Assembly (NCBI GenBank): GCA_046331625.1
Contig: JAXLQL010000004.1
Span: 1-64,000 of the forward strand
DNA length: 64,000 nt
Direction of reading: 5' to 3'
Source: JAXLQL01 sp046331625
GTDB taxonomy: Bacteria; Acidobacteriota; Terriglobia; Bryobacterales; Bryobacteraceae
The notes under the pieces are model-generated. The model saw nothing but the letters and a program-made list of their open reading frames with translations. It was not told where the DNA came from and made no database searches. Both the position numbers and the translations under genes were made by a program. Of this stretch, positions 1 to 7,278 are shown in pieces. Each line of letters starts with the position of its first letter. The first letter of the stretch is position 1.

Positions 1-146
1 TGGATGCGGCCGCAACCCTGTTCATTGGAACCGTGCAAGGGTTGGTGATGCAGTCATTGCTGGCCGGCGACATGGGGCGAATTCGAAGGGATGCTCCGCG
101 CGTATTCGCCATCTACCGGCGCGGCCTCGAAAAAGGACCGCGCTGA
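1..146 (+). CDS. TetR/AcrR-family regulator, C-terminal end (truncated by window edge)
   Basis: An open frame enters from the left edge (codons in phase with position 3) and stops at TGA 144-146, leaving 47 residues. The peptide contains FIGTVQGLVMQSLLAGD and ends RVFAIYRRGLEKGPR. This resembles the last helices of TetR-type ligand-binding domains, where a hydrophobic helix with a G-x-x-Q-G pattern precedes a terminal (I/L)YRRG segment. The helix-turn-helix half lies outside the window, so DNA binding and ligand cannot be judged. The assignment is by family resemblance only. No ribosome-binding site can be examined. Confidence 0.6.
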   Translation, partial: DAAATLFIGTVQGLVMQSLLAGDMGRIRRDAPRVFAIYRRGLEKGPR

Positions 147-530
147 ACGCGTTCTGAGCGGAAGAGCTTGGCAGCCCGTGGCTAAAGTCGCGTGGGCCGC
201 GTTGCGAGCGCCATGGAGCCAGATGCGAGGCGAGGCGAGGCGAAGCACGCAATGCGGGCCATTTCGAAGGAGCCGCAACGAAGCAGATGGCCCCATGCCG
301 CCGCAACCCTCTCAGAGGCCGGGGTTTGTGCCCGCATGCTTCGTTGCTCTAGCCCCTTCGCGAGACGATTGCGTCTTTCTTCCGCCGGACATCGGAGACC
401 GGCAACGGGCGCTGGCGAAACCGCCCCCTGACTAGGGTGCCGAAGCAGCCGGGGAAATATGGGGATGGCTACTTTTTTTCAGTCGTAACGCAGCCTATAT
501 CGAACCGGCCGGTCAGTACCCCTATGAGGC
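147..530. other. 384-bp intergenic region
   Basis: No convincing gene is seen. The region has a short GAGGC/GAGGCGA iteration near 229-241 and two partly complementary segments (about 239-258 and 329-346, sharing GAAGC and ATGCGGGC). A possible weak terminator sits at its right end. Short open frames on both strands are Arg/Pro/Ala-rich and look like GC-rich shadow frames. Confidence 0.5.
444..479 (+). terminator. Possible intrinsic terminator
   Basis: AGCAGCC (444-450) can pair with GGCTACT (467-473) with one mismatch. The loop is 16 nt and is followed by a run of seven T (473-479). It lies about 300 bp after the TetR fragment and 50 bp before the next start codon. The stem is imperfect, so this is tentative. 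Confidence 0.25.
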
Positions 531-2843
531 ATGCGGACTCTTACATGCTGGCTGGTGATAACTGCAACGATACGGCTCGCCGCGCAGACGGTGGGGCCGA
601 ACCTGAACTTGACCAAGGCATCAGGAAACCAATTCGAAGCCGCGGCTGCCATCAATCCGATGAACAAGAACGCGATCTTCGTGGCTTCTCGCAATGAAAC
701 CGGTGGGATGTACACGGCGCGTTCTACCGACGGCGGCGTTACCTGGACTACTGCTCTCATCGGACTCTCCACCGTGCCGTCGCCGGGCGACATTCCCCGT
801 GCGATGGGCAACCCGAGCGTTGCGTGGGATTCTTTCGGCAATCTGTTCATGGCCTATCAGGTGCAGAACTCGCCGCTTTCGGGCAGCATGCCCGTGCTGA
901 CGATGAGCACCGATGGAGGCGCAACTTTCTACTCTCCCAACGGCAGTGGAGCCGCGATGCTGCTCTCGCCGAGCTACCGGTTGGGCGATCAACCCACGGT
1001 GGTCGTGGGTCCGGGCAGTGGCGGATTCCCCGGCAGCGTTTGGGTGAGTTTGTGGAGTTACGCCGGGATTTGGGCAGTGGGCGCGGGCGTATCGGGACTC
1101 GGCACAGTGAGTACGTTCACGGGCGGCCCGATCGCGTCCCAGCCTGCCTCTGTCGACTACGGAGATATCGCGATCGGCCCGAACGGCGAGGTGATGGTGA
1201 CCTACGGCCCGAGCTCCGGAACCAGCGGGGCGATTTCGATCAACGTGGATCGCGACGGACTCGGACCGAACCCGTTCGAGCCTTACATTACGGTGACTGC
1301 CGTCAATGTGGGTGGCGCTACGGCGATTCCGGCGCAGCCGAACTGGACGATCGATCCGGAGGCGGGCTTGGCTTGGGATCGATCGAGCGGCGCGCATCGC
1401 GGCCGGGTACACCTCGTCTACACTGACGCGCCGGGAGTGGGAAGCACCGATACGAACATCTTCACGCGTTACTCCGACGACTTGGGCACCACATGGAGCG
1501 CCGCTGTTCGCGTGAATGACGACGCCGGAGCAAACAGCCAGTTCCTGCCGCGGATCTCACTCGATCAGACCACAGGGATGGTGGCCGTGAATTGGTATGA
1601 CGCCCGCAATTCGGCTTTGAACGACACGGCGCAATTCTACGGCGCATTCAGTACCGACAATGGCGCCACGTTCGGAGCGAACTTCGCGATCAGCGCCGGA
1701 ACTTCGAATCAAGCCAACAGCACGGCGACGGGACGCAAGCTCGACTACGGCAGCTACACCGGCGCGGCGTTCGATGGAGGCAAGCTGGTTCCGGTGTGGG
1801 CCGACAACTCCAATTCGACGGCGGACAACCCGAACGGCGCCACGCAGTTCGATGTCTACACGGCGATCGTACACGCGCCAGCGATGACCGTGCCTTGCAG
1901 CGCAACCAACGCGACCATCACGTCAGTGAACAAGTTCTGGCTCGATGTTGTGATTCGCGCGGGCGACCCAGTGACGCACGTCGTTTATACGCCGGCGGCC
2001 GCCGGGACGACGTTCGTGGGTGTAACTGGCTTCGCCGTGGGCGAACTGGCGGACTACGTGGGGACTCTCGATGCCATGAACATGTGCCATGCATCGTCGA
2101 TGACCGTGAAGCCCGCGCCCGCCCCGATCACCATTGCTCCCGCGGCGCTGCCGAACGCGACGATCGGCGTAGCTTACTCGGCGGCGATCACGGTGAGTGG
2201 CGGCTTGGCGCCAACCACCATTACGAGCGTCACGGGGTTCCCGCCTGGGCTCGTGTGGAGCGGGTCAGCTGTGACCGGAGTACCCACAGCTCTGGGTACG
2301 TTCGCGTTGGCAGTGACGGCGACGGACGCACGAGGGTTGGCGCAGACATCGAGTGTCTCGCTGGCCGTTGTGGATGCTCCGATCACGTTCGCGCCGAGCC
2401 TACCGGCTGGGCAGGTGAAAGCGGCCTACTCGGCTACGATTTCGGCGGCCGGCGGGTACGGCGCGTTCACCTACACGGCGAGCGGACTGCCCGCGGGACT
2501 CGCGCTGAGCGGGTCGACGATCAGCGGCACTCCGGCCGCGGCTGGCACGTTTGCCGTGACTTTGACGGCTACCGATTCGGTGGGTACGGCAAAGACGGCG
2601 GCCGTTTCGCTGCCGATCAATCCCGCGCCGAGCTACACGATTCCCGACAGCGGGTCAGGCCGGATTACGTCATTCGGAGATCACTACATCATGGTGGGGA
2701 CCAAGAAGATCGTCTGGGATGCTTCCACCAAGTTCAAGATCAACGGCGCCACTCAGATCGCCGTTGGCATGAAGGCGCAGTGGCAGGGCAAGCGCGACGC
2801 CAATACTGGGGTCGTGCTGGCCAATCAGTTGGAGATCAACTGA
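531..2843 (+). CDS. Secreted BNR-repeat (sialidase-like fold) protein with Ig-like domains
   Basis: The 770-residue product starts with a signal peptide (MRTLTCWLVITATIRLAAQ). Residues about 25-470 carry Asp-box-like STDGGVTW / STDNGATF motifs typical of six-bladed BNR/sialidase beta-propellers. Two putative Ig domains of the He_PIG type follow (about 525-610 and 615-695), with the recurring ASGLPAGLALSG...ISGTP pattern. A small beta-rich C-terminal domain (about 700-770, SGSGRITSFGDHYIMV) resembles DUF5666-type modules. The protein is presumably exported and binds or processes extracellular glycans, but catalytic sialidase residues are not evident and I do not claim enzyme activity. The start is the first ATG in frame and gives a clean signal peptide, although its Shine-Dalgarno is poorly spaced. 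Confidence 0.75.
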   Translation: MRTLTCWLVITATIRLAAQTVGPNLNLTKASGNQFEAAAAINPMNKNAIFVASRNETGGMYTARSTDGGVTWTTALIGLSTVPSPGDIPRAMGNPSVAWDSFGNLFMAYQVQNSPLSGSMPVLTMSTDGGATFYSPNGSGAAMLLSPSYRLGDQPTVVVGPGSGGFPGSVWVSLWSYAGIWAVGAGVSGLGTVSTFTGGPIASQPASVDYGDIAIGPNGEVMVTYGPSSGTSGAISINVDRDGLGPNPFEPYITVTAVNVGGATAIPAQPNWTIDPEAGLAWDRSSGAHRGRVHLVYTDAPGVGSTDTNIFTRYSDDLGTTWSAAVRVNDDAGANSQFLPRISLDQTTGMVAVNWYDARNSALNDTAQFYGAFSTDNGATFGANFAISAGTSNQANSTATGRKLDYGSYTGAAFDGGKLVPVWADNSNSTADNPNGATQFDVYTAIVHAPAMTVPCSATNATITSVNKFWLDVVIRAGDPVTHVVYTPAAAGTTFVGVTGFAVGELADYVGTLDAMNMCHASSMTVKPAPAPITIAPAALPNATIGVAYSAAITVSGGLAPTTITSVTGFPPGLVWSGSAVTGVPTALGTFALAVTATDARGLAQTSSVSLAVVDAPITFAPSLPAGQVKAAYSATISAAGGYGAFTYTASGLPAGLALSGSTISGTPAAAGTFAVTLTATDSVGTAKTAAVSLPINPAPSYTIPDSGSGRITSFGDHYIMVGTKKIVWDASTKFKINGATQIAVGMKAQWQGKRDANTGVVLANQLEIN

Positions 2844-2981
2844 GCGGCAGGTTCGCGTGGGGCGGGGTGCGTCTCGCCTCACGCGAGCACTACGAGGGCC
2901 CGTGTATAGGCGGCGTTGCCGCGAGCGGCCGGTTCAGTCTGGCCGGCGCCTGAGTCTGCGGGCGCGGCTCGTGCGGACGGC
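2844..2981. other. Convergent intergenic spacer
   Basis: This 138-bp GC-rich spacer lies between two converging genes. It has several short complementary GC blocks (for example GGCGGC/GCCGC near 2909-2922) but no clear hairpin with a T-run. No gene is supported. Confidence 0.4.
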
Positions 2982-4175
2982 TTATCCAACTCGGTACAGT
3001 TTCGCGGCTTCGCGTGAGAAGCGATCGATGGCGTCGCGATTGACTTCCACGCCGAGGCCGGGTGCCGTGGGCAACGAAAGCTTACCGTCTCGCATCTCGA
3101 GAGATGTGGTGGCGAGTTCCTTGCGCAACGCGGATTCGCACAGCGCGTCAGGAAGGAATTCGATGAAGGCGCAATGCGGCGTGACGGCGGCCATGTGCGC
3201 GGCTGCGGCGATCGAGATCCCGGTCTTCCAGGCATGCGGCACGATGGTCCGCTTGCGCTCGGCGGCGTAGGCGCAAACAGGCATCGCTTCGGTGAATCCG
3301 CCGATGCGGCCGACGTCGGGCTGGGCGACTTGCACTCGGCCGCGATCGATGAGGTCGAATAGTTCCCAGCGGGTGGTGAGCCACTCGCCCGACGCGATCG
3401 GAGTAGGTTGCTCGGTAGCGAGGCGAGCGTGGCCTTCGAGATCATCGGGCCAGAGCGGAGTTTCGACGAAGAAGAGACGATACGGAGCCCATTCGCGAAT
3501 GACGCGGAGCGCGGTGGCCGCATCCGGGAACGCGTACTGCACGTCGGCCATGAGCGTGAAGTCCGGGCCGACAGCGGAACGGAGGTCGGCGACCAGTTGC
3601 GTCATGTCGTCATAGGAAGCACTGAGCCCTTTGTGCGCGTAGGGTCCGCAGGGGGTGATTTCTGTTTTGGCGGCGCGGAATCCGAATGCCTGCGCCTTCT
3701 TCGCCCATTCGATGATGGATTCGCGATAAGCGCTCCAGCTCGAGACTTCAGGTTGGAGCGAAGCATACGGAGTGATCGATTCGCGGGGCGTTCCACCCAG
3801 CAGTTGCCACACCGGCTTGCCGAGAGCTTTGCCGAGGATGTCGTGCAGCGCAATATCGATCGCGCCCATGGCGTTGATCACCACGCCGCGGCGGCCGTTC
3901 ATCGCGGACGCCGTGTACATGCGATGCCAGAGTTCGCTGATGGCGAAGGGGTCGGCGCCGATGAGCACGTCTTTGAGGCTGATCCCCATCGTGTGCGTGG
4001 ACGGCGCTTCGATGCAAACTTTCGCCATCCACGGGTTGACGTCGGTTTCGCCAATGCCCGATATGCCTTCGTCAGTGTGGATCTCGACCACGATGTCGTC
4101 TTGCGCGGAGCTGGTGGCGCCGGTGTCGTAACCGGGATCGAGGAGTACATGGCAGTCGATACGAGTGATCTTCAT
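2982..4175 (-). CDS. Mandelate racemase / muconate lactonizing enzyme family (enolase superfamily) dehydratase
   Basis: This 397-residue protein has the enolase-superfamily two-domain layout: an N-terminal capping domain (about 1-125) and a TIM barrel. Candidate Mg ligands are D211 (LMADVQ), E238 (FVETPLW) and E264 (ASGEW). The candidate base motif is K170-T-E172, and the catalytic His is probably H314 in VPHAW. The pattern fits sugar-acid dehydratases of the MR subgroup, acting in the cytosol on aldonic or uronic acids; the substrate is not predictable. I chose ATG 4175 (MKITRIDCHV), because the longer frame to 4445 adds a low-complexity N-terminus and overlaps the divergent gene. The start lies only 24 bp from the opposite start codon. 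Confidence 0.9.
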   Translation of the reverse strand: MKITRIDCHVLLDPGYDTGATSSAQDDIVVEIHTDEGISGIGETDVNPWMAKVCIEAPSTHTMGISLKDVLIGADPFAISELWHRMYTASAMNGRRGVVINAMGAIDIALHDILGKALGKPVWQLLGGTPRESITPYASLQPEVSSWSAYRESIIEWAKKAQAFGFRAAKTEITPCGPYAHKGLSASYDDMTQLVADLRSAVGPDFTLMADVQYAFPDAATALRVIREWAPYRLFFVETPLWPDDLEGHARLATEQPTPIASGEWLTTRWELFDLIDRGRVQVAQPDVGRIGGFTEAMPVCAYAAERKRTIVPHAWKTGISIAAAAHMAAVTPHCAFIEFLPDALCESALRKELATTSLEMRDGKLSLPTAPGLGVEVNRDAIDRFSREAAKLYRVG

Positions 4176-4186
4176 GGGGCTTGCGC

Positions 4187-4193
4187 TATTATC
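4187..4193. promoter_or_regulatory. Shared bidirectional -10 element
   Basis: TATTAT (4187-4192) reads as a plus-strand -10 ending 7 nt before ATG 4200. Its complement GATAAT (4193-4188) is a minus-strand -10 lying 12 nt before ATG 4175. The two start codons are 24 bp apart, so both genes appear to fire from one AT core with almost no leader. This is inferred from spacing; no good -35 is seen. Confidence 0.45.
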
Positions 4194-4199
4194 GCCCTG

Positions 4200-4706
4200 A
4201 TGAAGCGGATCGGTCTCATGTCCGATACGCACGGCTTTCTCGACGAGGGCGTGTTTCGGTATTTCGCCGATTGCGATGAGGTGTGGCACGCGGGGGATTT
4301 CGGCACGCTGGATCTGATCCGGAAGCTCGAAGCGTTCAAGCCGCTGCGTGGCGTGTACGGCAACATCGACGGCGCGGACGTGCAGGGCGCGATGCCGCTC
4401 GATTCGCGCTTCGAAGTGGAAGGCCTCTCCGTTTACATGACGCATATCGGCGGCTATCCGGGCCAGTACGACAAGCGCGCGCGCAAGAATCTCGAAGCCG
4501 ATCCGCCGGGGTTGTTCCTATGCGGACACTCTCACGTGCTCAAAGTGATGCGCGATGCGAAGCTCGGGTTGTTGCACATGAATCCCGGTGCGTGCGGTAA
4601 CCAAGGCTGGCACACGATGAAGACGCTGCTGCGGTTCACGGTGGAAGCGGGAAAGGTGAGCGGGGTGGAGGCGGTGGAACTCGGGCCGCGCGGGCGTGGG
4701 CGATAG
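4200..4706 (+). CDS. YfcE/MJ0936-type metallophosphodiesterase
   Basis: This 168-residue calcineurin-like phosphoesterase shows the full metal-binding series: SDTH (D9, H11), GD (AGDF), GN (YGNID), TH (MTHIGG) and GHSH. Length and motif order match the small bacterial YfcE/MJ0936 family of dinuclear metal phosphodiesterases with broad activity on artificial diester substrates. Its physiological target is unknown. The start is ATG 4200, since upstream codons in this frame run through the opposite gene. It precedes uppP by 27 bp on the same strand. Confidence 0.88.
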   Translation: MKRIGLMSDTHGFLDEGVFRYFADCDEVWHAGDFGTLDLIRKLEAFKPLRGVYGNIDGADVQGAMPLDSRFEVEGLSVYMTHIGGYPGQYDKRARKNLEADPPGLFLCGHSHVLKVMRDAKLGLLHMNPGACGNQGWHTMKTLLRFTVEAGKVSGVEAVELGPRGRGR

Positions 4707-4721
4707 GCGGGGCAGGTTGGC

Positions 4722-4727
4722 TACAAT
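4722..4727 (+). promoter_or_regulatory. -10 element for uppP, leaderless spacing
   Basis: TACAAT matches the -10 consensus at five of six positions. It ends exactly 6 nt before the GTG start at 4734, so transcription would begin at or beside the start codon. No Shine-Dalgarno is present and no -35 is recognisable. Confidence 0.45.
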
Positions 4728-4733
4728 TCACGG

Positions 4734-5558
4734 GTGGACGCAATCCTGCTGCTGAAAGCGCTCGTGATGGGCGTGGTGGAGGGGCTGACCGAGTTCCTCC
4801 CGATTTCCTCGACCGGACATTTGATTCTGGCGGGCGATCTGCTCGACTTCAACAACGACAAGGGCAAGGTGTTCGAGATCGTGATCCAGACGGGTGCGAT
4901 CTTGGCAGTGATCTGGGAATACCGGTCGCGATTGCTCGGCGTGCTGACCGGCTTGGCGAGCGAGGAGCGGTCACGGAATTTCGTGATCAATCTGCTGGTG
5001 GCGTTCCTGCCCGCGGCCGTGCTCGGCCTCGCGGGAGGCAAGGCGATCAAGGCGCATCTGTTCAAGCCGGTTCCGGTGGCGCTCGCCTTCATCGTAGGCG
5101 GATTCCTGATTCTGTGGGCGGAGCGGCGGCAGCACACCGTGCGGATCCGCGAGACGGATAACATGACGGCGCTCGACGCGTTGAAGGTGGGCTGTGCGCA
5201 ATGCCTGGCGCTGATTCCCGGAACCTCACGCTCGGGCGCGACGATCATCGGTGGATTGCTGTTCGGCTTGTCGCGCAAGGCCGCGACGGAGTTCTCGTTC
5301 TTCCTGGCGATTCCGACGCTGATGGCTGCGGGCGCATACGAGCTCTACAAAGAGCGAGCCTTGCTCTCGGTGGCCGACAGCGGATGGTTCGCGGTGGGCG
5401 GCGTGGCCGCGTTCATTTCGGCGTTCCTGTGCGTGCGGTGGCTGTTGCGGTTCATTGCGACGCATGACTTCTCGGGATTCGCGTGGTACCGGATCGTGTT
5501 CGGGTTGGTGGTGCTGATCACGGCGTACGGCGGGATCATCAACTGGTCTGCGCAGTAG
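4734..5558 (+). CDS. uppP: Undecaprenyl-diphosphatase (BacA/UppP)
   Basis: UppP dephosphorylates undecaprenyl diphosphate at the inner membrane so that the lipid carrier can be reused for peptidoglycan and O-antigen synthesis. The 274-residue protein is polytopic. It carries the two family signatures: EGLTEFLPISSTGHL (E16, E20, S25, S26, H29) and PGTSRSGAT in the second half. Length is normal for the family. The start is GTG 4734, which places the first motif at the expected position. The gene follows the phosphodiesterase by 27 bp but has its own good -10 element. Confidence 0.95.
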   Translation: MDAILLLKALVMGVVEGLTEFLPISSTGHLILAGDLLDFNNDKGKVFEIVIQTGAILAVIWEYRSRLLGVLTGLASEERSRNFVINLLVAFLPAAVLGLAGGKAIKAHLFKPVPVALAFIVGGFLILWAERRQHTVRIRETDNMTALDALKVGCAQCLALIPGTSRSGATIIGGLLFGLSRKAATEFSFFLAIPTLMAAGAYELYKERALLSVADSGWFAVGGVAAFISAFLCVRWLLRFIATHDFSGFAWYRIVFGLVVLITAYGGIINWSAQ

Positions 5559-5570
5559 CTCAAAAGCCTC

Positions 5571-5599
5571 TTGACGCGAGGCGAATAAAAGGCGAAGAT
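5571..5599 (+). promoter_or_regulatory. Possible promoter of the SPL-like gene
   Basis: TTGACG (5571-5576) is followed 17 nt later by GAAGAT (5594-5599), 5 nt before the GTG start at 5605. The -35 is good and the -10 weak. Spacing again implies little or no leader. Confidence 0.35.
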
Positions 5600-5604
5600 A
5601 TGGC

Positions 5605-6564
5605 GTGGCCCAACAGTTGGTGGGGATCGCCAAGCTTGCCGCGCAGGCTCCTGCTCTGCTCGAAAAGCGGGCGGTGGTTTATCGGCAACTGGCCTCGTAC
5701 AATCTGCTGAACCGGTGCTCGTCAGAGCGGATGCCGTTCGAGTGGACCATCAATCCGTATCGCGGGTGCGAGTTCGCATGCCAGTATTGCTACGCGCGGT
5801 ACACGCACGAGTTTCTCGAGCTGCGGGATCCGCACGAGTTCGAGACGCGCATCTTCGCGAAGCAATGGAACCCGGCCGATTTTCGAGTGGCTTTGCGGAA
5901 GGTGGGTCCACGGGAGCGGGTGGCGATCGGCACGGCGACCGATCCGTATCAGCCGGCCGAACGGCGCTACTTGTTGACGCGATCGATTCTCGAAGTGCTG
6001 GCCGAGTTCTCCGGGCGTTCGTTCGCGCTGACCACAAAGGGGAATCTGGTGTGTCGCGATGTGGATCTACTCGCGCGCATCGCAAAGCGGAATCAATTGG
6101 TGGTGAGCTTGACGATCACCACCGTGGATCCGGACTTGGCGCGAAAGCTCGAGCCGCGAGCGCCGCGTCCGGATCTGCGGCTCGAAGCGGTGCGGACGCT
6201 GCGTGCGGCGGGAGTTCCGGTGGGTGTGGCGTGCTCGCCGCTGTTGCCTCTGATCAATGATGCGCAGGAGCAACTCGATGCGTTGGCGGCCGCGGCATCG
6301 GATGCGGGTGCGCGGTGGATGGGCGCGAACGTGTTGTTTTTGACCGAGGGTCCGAGGCAGGTGTTCTTCGAATTTCTGGAGCGCGAGTTTCCCGAATTGC
6401 TGGGCAAGTATCGGGAGCGGTTCGGGCGGAGCGTGTACTTGCGCGGGTCGTATGTGGAGTCGGTGCGGAAGCGGGCGCGGGCGGCTCGGGAGCGGTATGG
6501 GTTGGGGGAGTGGGCGGTGTTGCCGCCGGCGGAGGATGCGCAGATGGGGTTCGTGTGGGAGTGA
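5605..6564 (+). CDS. SPL-family radical SAM protein
   Basis: This 319-residue protein has a radical SAM cluster motif C55-x3-C59-x2-C62 (RGCEFACQYCYARY). It is preceded by the segment NRCSSERMPFEWTINPY, typical of the spore-photoproduct-lyase-like family found widely outside spore formers (PA0069/Rv2578c type). The family shares a TIM-barrel radical SAM fold with DNA photoproduct lyases, but the reaction of these short members is not established. Start GTG 5605 is chosen because MAQQLVGIAKLA matches the usual N-terminus of relatives I recall; the next in-frame Met lies inside the conserved region. Confidence 0.82.
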   Translation: MAQQLVGIAKLAAQAPALLEKRAVVYRQLASYNLLNRCSSERMPFEWTINPYRGCEFACQYCYARYTHEFLELRDPHEFETRIFAKQWNPADFRVALRKVGPRERVAIGTATDPYQPAERRYLLTRSILEVLAEFSGRSFALTTKGNLVCRDVDLLARIAKRNQLVVSLTITTVDPDLARKLEPRAPRPDLRLEAVRTLRAAGVPVGVACSPLLPLINDAQEQLDALAAAASDAGARWMGANVLFLTEGPRQVFFEFLEREFPELLGKYRERFGRSVYLRGSYVESVRKRARAARERYGLGEWAVLPPAEDAQMGFVWE

Positions 6565-6607
6565 GCTCAGGCGCCGGGGTCGGCGAAGCGGGCGTTGCCC
6601 CTACCAA

Positions 6608-6907
6608 TCAGAACAGGCCCGGAACGTCACGAGCGCCGTGGACGACCCGAACAATGGACAAGGGCTTGCTTGCCGGGTCGTAGATGATGAGATAAGAGCC
6701 GACTGGCCAAAACAGCACAGGCTGGTCAGTCAAGTCGTCTCGAACATGACCGATGCGAGGATTCTCCGCAAGGCGCTGGCAAGCATCAAAGAGGCTCAGG
6801 CGAACCTTACGAGCCGCCCTGACGCTGTCTTCTGCGATGTAGCTCCAAATCTCCCGGATGTCGTTTGCCGCCTCGGGTGAGAGCTTGAACCGCCTGTACC
6901 GCTTCAT
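6608..6907 (-). CDS. parE: ParE/RelE-family toxin
   Basis: The 99-residue basic protein shows the ParE/RelE-fold pattern: an N-terminal Phe-Lys-Leu-Ser-Pro-Glu-Ala strand-helix (EAANDIREIWSYIAE), a central RIGHVRDDL and a C-terminal VVHGARDVPGLF. The last is the common IVRVVHGARD strand of the superfamily. ParE toxins act on DNA gyrase, while RelE-like ones cut mRNA on ribosomes; sequence favours ParE because the RelE catalytic set is not visible. It overlaps the upstream antitoxin by 4 bp, the usual coupled arrangement. Confidence 0.85.
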   Translation of the reverse strand: MKRYRRFKLSPEAANDIREIWSYIAEDSVRAARKVRLSLFDACQRLAENPRIGHVRDDLTDQPVLFWPVGSYLIIYDPASKPLSIVRVVHGARDVPGLF

Positions 6908-7173
6908 GCCGCCGAAGATTTGTCGAGTGCGGCTTCTTCACGCTCGAGCTGGGCGAAGAACTCTTCGCCATCGACGCCTTCTCCGCGGCGGAGAGACTCG
7001 AGCCCGCGAGCGATCTTCTTGCGAAGCTCCTGCTTGCGGAGTTCCATCAGTTCGTCGCGATCAGCGAGCAAGCGAAGAGCATCCCTAACGACTTCGCTGG
7101 CCGATCCATAGCGGCCACTCTTGACGCGACTCTGGACGAGTTCCTCCAGTTCTTGGTTGAGATGTACGTTCAT
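6904..7173 (-). CDS. parD: ParD/CopG-type antitoxin
   Basis: This 89-residue protein starts with a ribbon-helix-helix segment (MNVHLNQELEELVQSRVKSG) followed by RYGSASEVVRDALRLL, the signature of ParD-like antitoxins. A charged C-terminal tail (about 55-89) would wrap the toxin. It precedes and overlaps parE, so it is expected to neutralise that toxin and repress the operon. Upstream are an AGGAGA Shine-Dalgarno (7183-7188) and a strong promoter. Confidence 0.88.
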   Translation of the reverse strand: MNVHLNQELEELVQSRVKSGRYGSASEVVRDALRLLADRDELMELRKQELRKKIARGLESLRRGEGVDGEEFFAQLEREEAALDKSSAA

Positions 7174-7199
7174 CGCCGGAGATCTCCTGTTCAGCCCCG

Positions 7200-7229
7200 A
7201 GAATAGCCCAAGGGATCAAAATCTGTCAA
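7200..7229 (-). promoter_or_regulatory. parDE promoter
   Basis: On the minus strand TTGACA (7229-7224) is separated by 18 nt from TATTCT (7205-7200). A CTGTC...GACAG inverted repeat overlaps the -35 and is a candidate operator for ParD autoregulation. This is one of the few promoters in the window with a perfect -35 and a proper leader. Confidence 0.6.
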
Positions 7230-7278
7230 TCTTCTTCGACAGGGTGTCTGGCCAGGCGGTATTGTAACGTTCGCCAGC

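Noticed and set aside
6452..6880. Plus-strand frame across the SPL-like gene end and parE
   Set aside because: Gly/Arg-rich start in a shadow phase; parDE on the minus strand is a recognised pair with promoter.
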